From Sporichthyaceae bacterium (GTDB lineage: Bacteria > Actinomycetota > Actinomycetes > JACCUZ01): a DNA stretch of 11,760 bases. Position numbers and translations under genes: made by a program. The stretch is from contig JACCUZ010000209.1 in assembly GCA_013698395.1 (NCBI GenBank), forward strand, positions 1 through 11,760, written 5' to 3'. Positions 7,901 to 11,760 of the stretch are shown here, piece after piece (within the stretch, counting starts at the first letter, position 1; each line of letters opens with the position of its first letter). The notes under the pieces are model-generated. The model was not told the DNA's origin, did no database searches, and saw only the letters and a list, made by a program, of their open reading frames with translations.

Positions 7901-8483
7901 CGGGTATGTCGGAGCCGGCGTCGCTGATGGCCCGCTTCGCGCCGATCAGCGCGGCCTTGGCCTGGAGCAGGTCCTGGGCGGTCTCGACCAGGACCGCGTG
8001 CACGCCTCCCGCCAGCATTCCGCGTACCTGGGTCTGGTAGGCGTCGCGCAGCGTGGCGAACGGAAGGTGGCCCAGCGTCGGCAGCTTGGTCCCGGGGCCG
8101 ACCGAGCCGATGACCCACCGCGGGTGGTCGGGGGTGGACCGCTCATCGGCAACGTCACGCGCGATCCGGGCCCCTGCCTCGGCGAGCTCCTCGATGCGGT
8201 CCTCGATGCCGTACTCCGCGAGGTTGCCGAGGTTCGCACCGAACGTGTTCGTCTCGACCGCGTCCACGCCCACGTCGAAGTACGCTTCGTGGACCCCGCG
8301 CACGATGTCGGGCCGGGTTACGTTGAGGACCTCGTTGCAGCCCTCATGGCCCTCGAAGTCCTCGAGGCCCGGCTCCCGGGCCTGCAGCATGGTGCCCATC
8401 GCGCCGTCGGCAACGACCACCCGCTCGGCCAGCGCCTGGCGCAGACCGGCAGGGGTGTTCGACGCGCGTGGGGAGGAAAACAT
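4959..8483 (-). CDS. metH: Cobalamin-dependent methionine synthase
   Basis: MetH transfers a methyl group from 5-methyl-tetrahydrofolate through cobalamin to homocysteine. The 1174-residue protein has the full four-module order. The homocysteine domain (about 10-315) carries the zinc ligands Cys232 (GLNCATGP) and Cys298/Cys299 (GGCCGTTP). The pterin-binding domain (about 340-600) starts near SIGERTNANG. The cobalamin cap and binding domains (about 640-870) include GDVHDIGKN, whose His749 is the lower axial cobalt ligand. The reactivation domain (about 905-1174) contains FSFGYGACPNLEDRGKL. Length and motifs indicate an intact enzyme. ATG 8483 is the sensible start because homology-like sequence begins shortly after it and the frame upstream (to 8639) runs into the divergent promoter and the PAC2 gene. 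No ribosome-binding site precedes this ATG, but a TAGACT box does, which suggests a leaderless mRNA. I saw no cobalamin riboswitch, and the 67-bp gap leaves little room for one. The stop overlaps the HAD start. Confidence 0.97.
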   Translation of the reverse strand: MFSSPRASNTPAGLRQALAERVVVADGAMGTMLQAREPGLEDFEGHEGCNEVLNVTRPDIVRGVHEAYFDVGVDAVETNTFGANLGNLAEYGIEDRIEELAEAGARIARDVADERSTPDHPRWVIGSVGPGTKLPTLGHLPFATLRDAYQTQVRGMLAGGVHAVLVETAQDLLQAKAALIGAKRAISDAGSDIPVLCQVTVETTGTMLLGSEIGAALTALEPLGIDALGLNCATGPAEMSEHLRHLARHARTTLSCMPNAGLPVLGRDGASYPLSPGELADAHDHFTRDFGLALVGGCCGTTPEHLRQVVERVQGRGLATRRPRPEHGVASLYQHVPFRQDTSYLSIGERTNANGSLAFKKAMLEERWDDCIEIARDQTRDGAHLLDVCVDYVGRDGVADMKAVVGRFATASTLPLVLDSTEPAVVEAGLELLGGRSVINSVNYEDGNGPGSRFARVMPIVAEHGAAVVALCIDEEGQARTADWKVRVATRLIEDLTTTWGMQVEDIIVDTLTFPITTGQEETRRDALETIEAIRRLKRAYPTVQTTLGVSNVSFGVNPAARAVLNSVFLHECVKAGLDSAIVHAAKILPMTKIEDEHRQVALDLVYDRRRPQTDGEPGYDPLQRFLDLFEGVDAAGVRASRAEELAALPLGERLSRRIIDGERNGLEADLQVALDTGKSALDVVNDHLLEGMKVVGELFGRGEMQLPFVLQSAEVMKTAVAWLEPHMEKTDEEGKGTIVLATVKGDVHDIGKNLVDIILSNNGFTVVNIGIKAPVSAILEAADTHRADVIGMSGLLVKSTVVMKENLEEMNSRGVATRWPVILGGAALTRPYVEQDLAEVFQGEVRYARDAFEGLRLMDALVAVKRGVPGAELPALRPRRVKPAGRPDRTSPQDMPVRSDVATDNPVPPAPFWGSRVVKGIHLRDYAALLDERATFMGQWGLRSSRASDGPTYEELVETEGRPRLRMWLERLHAEQMLEAAVVYGYYPVVSEGDDLVLLEKPSPDAAERYRFTFPRQRHGRHLCLADFFRARASGEVDVLGLQLVTVGPRIAEVTSELFARDAYRDYLELHGLSVQLTESLAELWHKRMRAELGFAEEDPDAPEDYFDLRYRGARFSFGYGACPNLEDRGKLVELLEPERIGVKLSEEFQLHPEQSTDALVLHHPEATYFNAK

Positions 8484-8491
8484 CGTCGGCG

Positions 8492-8497
8492 AGTCTA
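8492..8497 (-). promoter_or_regulatory. -10 box of metH promoter (TAGACT), probably leaderless
   Basis: On the minus strand TAGACT ends 8 nt before the metH ATG. This is a strong match to the actinobacterial TANNNT -10, and the spacing puts transcription start at or within a base or two of the start codon. The absence of a Shine-Dalgarno sequence upstream of this ATG fits a leaderless message. The -35 region (8515-8520, read AGCGTA) is not consensus. Confidence 0.55.
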
Positions 8498-8514
8498 CGG
8501 TGGCGCCGGGGCCG

Positions 8515-8520
8515 TACGCT
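8515..8520 (+). promoter_or_regulatory. Candidate -10 box (TACGCT) of the PAC2-family gene
   Basis: TACGCT on the plus strand fits TANNNT and would start transcription near 8527, giving a leader of about 24 nt that holds the GGAGG site at 8538-8542. The box is exactly 17 bp from the oppositely oriented metH -10, so each box falls in the -35 position of the other promoter. The -35 match is poor in both directions. Confidence 0.35.
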
Positions 8521-8550
8521 GGCCATAACCGAGCAACGGAGGTTACCCGG

Positions 8551-9405
8551 GTGATCGAGCTCGACGGCTTTCCCGAGCTGGTCGACCCGTTGCTCATCGC
8601 GGCTTTCGAAGGATGGAACGACGCCGGCGACGCGGCCACGTCCGCAGTCGAGCACCTCGAGGACGTCTGGGCGACGACGGCGCTGACCGAGATGGACCCC
8701 GAGGACTACTACGACTATCAGGTCAACAGGCCCACGGTTGCTATGGGTGACGGGGGCCGGCGGACGGTGTCCTGGCCGACGACGCGGGTCTCCTTCGCCC
8801 GGTTGCCCGACGTCGGACGAGACGTCGTTCTGGTGCGCGGCATCGAGCCGAACATGCGGTGGAAGCAGTTCACCGGAGAGATCCTCGGGGTGTGCCACGA
8901 GCTCGGTGTCGAGATGGTCGTCACGTTGGGCGCGCTGCTGGCGGACTCGCCGCACTCACGCCCGGTGCCGGTGACCGGGACCTCCTCCGACGAGGCTGTC
9001 TCCCGGTCGCTGCATCTGGAGACCTCGCGGTACGAGGGCCCGACCGGCATCGTCGGCGTCGTGCAGGACGCGTGCACGCGGGCCGGCGTGCCCGCGCTGT
9101 CCATCTGGGCTGCTGTGCCGCACTACGTGGCCCAGCCGCCGTGCCCCAAAGCCACGCTGGCGCTGCTGCGCCACATTGAGGATCTGCTCAACGTGCCGAT
9201 CCCGCTGGGCGAGCTGCCGGAGGACGCCCGCGCATGGGAGCGGGGGGTGGACGAGCTGGCCGCCGAGGACACCGAGGTGGCCGAGTACGTCCGCTCGCTG
9301 GAGGAGGCCAAGGACCTCACCGAGGCCCCGGAGGCGTCCGGTGACGCTATCGCGCGCGAGTTCGAGCGGTACCTGCGCCGTCGGGGCGACGACCCCGCCC
9401 CCTGA
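8551..9405 (+). CDS. PAC2-family protein (proteasome-assembly-chaperone-like, Rv2125-type)
   Basis: The 284-residue protein belongs to the PAC2 family (formerly DUF75), named for a eukaryotic/archaeal proteasome assembly chaperone fold. Family marks are the opening ELDGFPELVDPLLIAAFEGW with NDAGDAAT, then VLVRGIEPNMRWKQF, the loop LLADSPHSRPVPVTG, the phrase YEGPTGIVGVV, and WAAVPHYV. The C-terminal third is acidic and helical (about 225-275), ending in basic residues. The start is GTG 8551, with GGAGG at 8538-8542 spaced 8 nt; the longer open frame reaching back to 8053 is a shadow of metH. The gene is divergent from metH and convergent with mshC. Actinobacterial homologues, such as M. tuberculosis Rv2125 of about 290 residues, have a solved fold. 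As far as I know they have no firmly established function. A link to the actinobacterial Pup-proteasome system is an attractive but unproven inference, and no proteasome gene is in this window. Confidence 0.9.
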   Translation: MIELDGFPELVDPLLIAAFEGWNDAGDAATSAVEHLEDVWATTALTEMDPEDYYDYQVNRPTVAMGDGGRRTVSWPTTRVSFARLPDVGRDVVLVRGIEPNMRWKQFTGEILGVCHELGVEMVVTLGALLADSPHSRPVPVTGTSSDEAVSRSLHLETSRYEGPTGIVGVVQDACTRAGVPALSIWAAVPHYVAQPPCPKATLALLRHIEDLLNVPIPLGELPEDARAWERGVDELAAEDTEVAEYVRSLEEAKDLTEAPEASGDAIAREFERYLRRRGDDPAP

Positions 9406-9418
9406 CGCCTTGCGTCTG

Positions 9419-9437
9419 CCCTGGGGAAGCCTCAGGG
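9419..9437. terminator. Bidirectional hairpin terminator between PAC2-family gene and mshC
   Basis: CCCTGGGG (9419-9426) and CCTCAGGG (9430-9437) pair as an 8-bp stem with one G-U pair and a three-base loop (AAG). The hairpin lies 14 nt past the PAC2-gene stop and overlaps the mshC stop codon, at the convergent 3' ends. No strong T-run follows on either strand, which is usual in high-GC actinobacteria. Confidence 0.5.
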
Positions 9438-10667
9438 GTCCAAGCACACACCGAGCAGGGCGTCGACAGTGTCGGCCACCAGGCCGGGCGCGGAAGGGTC
9501 GGTGCCGCCCGCCTCCAGTGAGGCGGCCACCCACTTGTCCACCACGCTCACGGCGCTGGGCGCGTCGAGATCGTCGGCGAGGTGTCGGCGGACGCCGTCG
9601 AGCACATGGTGCGACGCCGGCCCCGCGGGCAGGGATACCGCGCTGCGCCAGCGGTGCAGCCTCGTCTCCGCGGTTTCGAGGTCATCTGGTGTCCAGGACC
9701 AGTCGTCACGGTAGTGATGGGCAAGAAGCGCGAGCCGCATCGCTGCCGGATTCCGCCCCTCCGCCCGCAGCTGCGAGACGAAGACCAGGTTGCCACGCGA
9801 CTTGGACATCTTCTCGCCGCCGAGACCGACCATCCCGGCGTGCACGTAGTGGTGGGCGAACGGCCACTCCCCCGTGAGGACATGGGCCTCTGACGCCGTC
9901 ATCTCGTGGTGCGGGAACACGAGGTCGCTGCCGCCGCCCTGCACGTCGATGCCTGTTCCGAGGTGCTCGAGCGCGATGGCCGCGCACTCCACGTGCCAGC
10001 CCGGCCGGCCGGGCGGCAGAGTGCCACCGTCCCAGGACGGCTCGCCGGGCCGGGCCGACTGCCACAGAAGGCAGTCCAGGGGATGCTTCTTGCCCGGTCG
10101 TCCAGGGTCTCCGCCACGCTCTCCGGAGAGCGCCAGCATGGTCGGCTCGTCCAGGTGCCCGATGGCGCCGAAGCGCTGGTCGCTGTGCACCGCGAAATAG
10201 GTGTCGCCATCGACCTCGTAGGTCACACCCGCGGCACGCAGCCGATCGATGGCGTCGACGATCGTCGGGATCGACTCGACGGCACCCACGAAGTGCCGGG
10301 GCGGGAGCACGCGTAACGCCGTCATGTCTTCGCGCAGGAGATCGGTCTCGAGGTCGGCCAGCTCGCGCCAGTCGACGCCGTCGCGAGCGGCTCGCTCGAG
10401 CAACGGGTCGTCGACGTCGGTGACGTTCTGCACGTAGTGCACCTCATGGCCGCCGTCGAGCCAGGCCCGCCCGACGAGGTCGAAGGCGAGAAATGTCGCC
10501 GCGTGCCCGAGGTGCGCCGCGTCGTAGGGCGTGATGCCGCAGACGTACATCCGGGCGGGCGTTCCCGGTGCGGTCGCGCGCACGCTGCGAGCAGCCGAGT
10601 CGTACAGCCGCAGCACGGGCCCCGTCCCGGGCAGGGCAGGCACGTCTGGGGCGGTCCACGGCTGCAC
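9432..10667 (-). CDS. mshC: Cysteine:GlcN-Ins ligase (mycothiol biosynthesis)
   Basis: MshC joins cysteine, activated with ATP, to glucosaminyl-inositol (GlcN-Ins), the penultimate chemical step of mycothiol synthesis. The 411-residue length matches MshC (about 410-415), and the protein is a class-I aminoacyl-tRNA-synthetase-fold enzyme derived from cysteinyl-tRNA synthetase. The motif MYVCGITPYDAAHLGHAAT (40-58) is the MshC form; CysS usually has a GPTVYDYAHIGH-like version. It contains the HIGH-type motif HLGH (52-55). KMSKS is at 286-290. The zinc ligands Cys43, Cys228 (HVEC) and His253 (FPHHEM) keep the same spacing as in mycobacterial MshC. The tRNA anticodon-binding extension of full CysS is missing, as expected. 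The start is GTG 10667. No convincing Shine-Dalgarno sequence precedes it, but TAGGAT lies 7 nt upstream, so the message may be leaderless. The gene follows the TIGR03843 gene by 39 bp and ends in the convergent hairpin. Confidence 0.95.
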   Translation of the reverse strand: MQPWTAPDVPALPGTGPVLRLYDSAARSVRATAPGTPARMYVCGITPYDAAHLGHAATFLAFDLVGRAWLDGGHEVHYVQNVTDVDDPLLERAARDGVDWRELADLETDLLREDMTALRVLPPRHFVGAVESIPTIVDAIDRLRAAGVTYEVDGDTYFAVHSDQRFGAIGHLDEPTMLALSGERGGDPGRPGKKHPLDCLLWQSARPGEPSWDGGTLPPGRPGWHVECAAIALEHLGTGIDVQGGGSDLVFPHHEMTASEAHVLTGEWPFAHHYVHAGMVGLGGEKMSKSRGNLVFVSQLRAEGRNPAAMRLALLAHHYRDDWSWTPDDLETAETRLHRWRSAVSLPAGPASHHVLDGVRRHLADDLDAPSAVSVVDKWVAASLEAGGTDPSAPGLVADTVDALLGVCLDP

Positions 10668-10674
10668 GGCGGCG

Positions 10675-10680
10675 ATCCTA
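10675..10680 (-). promoter_or_regulatory. -10 box of mshC promoter (TAGGAT), probably leaderless
   Basis: TAGGAT on the minus strand ends exactly 7 nt before the mshC GTG. A TANNNT box 7 nt from an A/GTG codon is the classic arrangement for leaderless actinobacterial messages. The AGGA within it could alternatively be read as a weak ribosome-binding site at about 8-9 nt, so the two readings compete. A -35 hexamer is not evident; its expected place (10698-10703) falls in the hairpin. Confidence 0.45.
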
Positions 10681-10683
10681 CGC

Positions 10684-10705
10684 AGCCGCGCAGCACCGCT
10701 CGGCT
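10684..10705 (-). terminator. Imperfect hairpin after the TIGR03843 gene
   Basis: AGCCG (10684-10688) pairs with CGGCT (10701-10705). After one mismatch, GC (10690-10691) pairs with GC (10698-10699) around a six-base loop. It starts just past the TIGR03843-gene stop and before the mshC -10 box. It could end or reduce transcription from the upstream genes, leaving mshC on its own promoter. No T-run is present. Confidence 0.35.
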
Positions 10706-10706
10706 C

Positions 10707-11504
10707 TCAGAACGGTGGCCACGGGATCGCGGGCCAGCCCTCCCCGGGGTAGGGCAGGTGCCCGTCTCGCAGAAGGCTGCTGACGCGCCGACGACACGTC
10801 ATCACCTCCGCCCGGGAGAGCAACGACAGCAGCTCAGCACCGAGCTCCGAGTCCAGCGCACAGCCGAGGACGTCCAGGGCGGCCCGCTCCGTGGCCGTGA
10901 GCTCGCAGCCCGCCCAGCCCCACAGGACCGTGCGCAGCTTGGGCTCGACGTGGAAGCAGACGCCGTGGTCGACCCCGCGCACGACTCCGTCTGGCCCGGG
11001 CAGGACGTGTCCCCCCTTGCGGTCGGCGTTGTTGAGGATCACGTCGAGCACGGCCATCCGCCGCAGCCTCTCGTCGTCGGCGTGGCCCAGCACGACCGGC
11101 TCCCCTGAGCCACCGAGCGCGTCCAGCACGTGCAGCCAGCCGGTGGGTACCGCCCTCGGCTCCAGCACGTCGACCAGGTGGACCGAGGTGTCGGTGTCTA
11201 CCCACAGCTGGCACATCCCGGGACCGAACGGCCCGTCCCGCAGGACGGTGGGCGGAACCACCTCCCAGCCGAGTGCCTCGGACACGAGATAGGCGGCGAC
11301 CTCGCGCCCCGCGAGGGTCCCGTCCGGGAAGTCCCACAGCGGCCGCTCTCCGGCAATCGGCTTGTAGACGCAGCGCGCGATCGGAGGGCTCCCGCCCAGC
11401 TCACAGAACAGCGTGGCGTTCGAGGCGTCCACGAGCCGGCCCTGTACCGCGATCTCGCCGTGTCGCAGCAGCTCGAGCGCAGCCCCGACGTCGATTCCGC
11501 TCAC
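10707..11504 (-). CDS. TIGR03843-type conserved protein with PI3K/HipA-like kinase fold
   Basis: The 265-residue protein matches what I recognise as the actinobacterial SCO1664/TIGR03843 family, often labelled PI3/PI4-kinase-like. Kinase-fold features are visible. Lys48 in CVYKPIAGERPLW is in the position of an ATP-binding lysine. LNNADRKGGH (157-166) resembles a catalytic loop with Asp161. GVDHG with Asp179 sits where the metal-binding DFG-like aspartate should be. This layout resembles HipA and phosphoinositide-kinase relatives, so ATP binding is likely, but the substrate is unknown. The start is GTG 11504, with AGGTGAG at 11511-11517 spaced 6 nt; that site pairs well with the 16S 3' end. 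The open frame extending to 11630 is a shadow of the DUF3090 gene. The stop is 39 bp before mshC, and the DUF3090 gene ends 67 bp upstream, so the three are likely partly co-transcribed. No signal peptide or membrane segment is evident. Confidence 0.85.
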   Translation of the reverse strand: MSGIDVGAALELLRHGEIAVQGRLVDASNATLFCELGGSPPIARCVYKPIAGERPLWDFPDGTLAGREVAAYLVSEALGWEVVPPTVLRDGPFGPGMCQLWVDTDTSVHLVDVLEPRAVPTGWLHVLDALGGSGEPVVLGHADDERLRRMAVLDVILNNADRKGGHVLPGPDGVVRGVDHGVCFHVEPKLRTVLWGWAGCELTATERAALDVLGCALDSELGAELLSLLSRAEVMTCRRRVSSLLRDGHLPYPGEGWPAIPWPPF

Positions 11505-11571
11505 CGGCCGCTCACCTGCCGCTCGCCCGCGACTCGCCTGGTCCAGACTCGCGCACCGCCAGCCGCCTGGC

Positions 11572-11760
11572 TCAGCGCCGGTACCCGTTCGCCCGCGGGC
11601 ACACGTGTCCCCCGACGTCCAGCGGCCCACCGCAGAACGGGCACGGTGGCCGTCCGGCCGCCACGACGGCGAGCGCCCTCGCCACGAAGGCCCGCGCCGC
11701 CGGTCCGGGCAGTCGGACCCTCAGGAGTGGAGGTCCGTCCTCGGCATCGGTGTCGATGAG
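11572..11760 (-). CDS. DUF3090 family protein, C-terminal part (gene continues beyond window)
   Basis: The minus-strand frame from 11760 to a TGA at 11572-11574 is open and gives the last 62 residues of a protein whose start is outside the window. It ends with a small zinc-binding-looking module, PPCPFCGGPLDVGGHVCPRA, followed by NGYRR. A C-x2-C plus H-x-C tail ending in 'CPRANGYRR' is the hallmark I associate with the actinobacterial DUF3090 (TIGR03847, Rv2134c-like) family of about 190 residues. Ahead of it, VRLPGPAARAFVARALAVVA forms a helix. The function of the family is unknown to me. It lies upstream of the TIGR03843 gene on the same strand, the order found in other actinobacteria. The fragment has no start codon of its own inside the window, so start-based ORF calling would miss it. 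Confidence 0.85.
   Translation of the reverse strand, partial: LIDTDAEDGPPLLRVRLPGPAARAFVARALAVVAAGRPPCPFCGGPLDVGGHVCPRANGYRR

Noticed and set aside
8484..8550. Cobalamin riboswitch upstream of metH
   Set aside because: The gap is only 67 bp, there is no B12-box-like conserved core, and the -10 box lies next to the start codon, leaving no leader RNA.
8484..8639. N-terminal extension of metH to an upstream start
   Set aside because: The extension would cross the divergent promoter and the start of the PAC2 gene and has no homology-like content; ATG 8483 gives a normal-length MetH.
9432..10667. Cysteinyl-tRNA synthetase instead of MshC
   Set aside because: The length of 411 residues, the absence of the tRNA-binding extension and the CGITPYDAAHLGHAAT form of the first motif all point to MshC.
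1..11760. CRISPR arrays, transposases, phage genes or tandem repeats
   Set aside because: No regularly spaced repeats, terminal inverted repeats with a transposase, integrase or phage structural genes were seen on reading both strands.

Overview
The window is high-GC DNA with dense, strongly codon-biased genes, and it reads as chromosomal core sequence from an actinomycete (class Actinomycetes). The clearest marker is mshC, a gene of mycothiol biosynthesis, which is confined to that group. It lies with a PAC2-family protein gene, metH, a TIGR03843-type kinase-fold gene and a DUF3090 gene. From memory, the same set clusters in Streptomyces and, more loosely, in Mycobacterium (around Rv2124c-Rv2134c). 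I cannot name the genus. I see no IS elements, CRISPR arrays, tRNA or rRNA genes, prophage genes or plasmid genes.

Layout. (1) 1-286, +: the 3' end of a helical-repeat protein gene, probably the tail of a large cyclase- or ATPase-type regulator. (2) 287-451: an intergenic region with a perfect stem-loop and two adjacent palindromic elements. (3) 452-3779, +: a two-gene ABC exporter operon, with a MacB/LolD-type ATPase and a duplicated FtsX/MacB-type permease. (4) 3798-8483, -: metH, then a HAD phosphatase gene overlapping its stop codon, then a two-CBS-domain protein resembling Hrp1. (5) 8484-8550: a 67-bp divergent promoter region. (6) 8551-9405, +: the PAC2-family gene. (7) 9406-9431 plus the end of mshC: convergent 3' ends under a strong hairpin. 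(8) 9432-11760, -: in transcription order, the DUF3090 gene (cut by the window edge), the TIGR03843 gene and mshC.

How the genes may work together. MetH makes methionine from homocysteine using methylcobalamin and methyl-tetrahydrofolate, while MshC consumes cysteine to build mycothiol, so the window joins two branches of sulfur and thiol metabolism. The Hrp1-like CBS protein keeps the two cysteines that form a disulfide in mycobacterial Hrp1. The HAD phosphatase and the kinase-fold protein are the least understood members and the best targets for follow-up. The ABC exporter looks functionally separate.

Two start sites (metH and mshC) have a TANNNT -10 box 7-8 nt before the start codon. This suggests leaderless transcripts, which are common in actinobacteria. 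Overall this is an ordinary core region: I found no convincing new system, and the findings below are modest.
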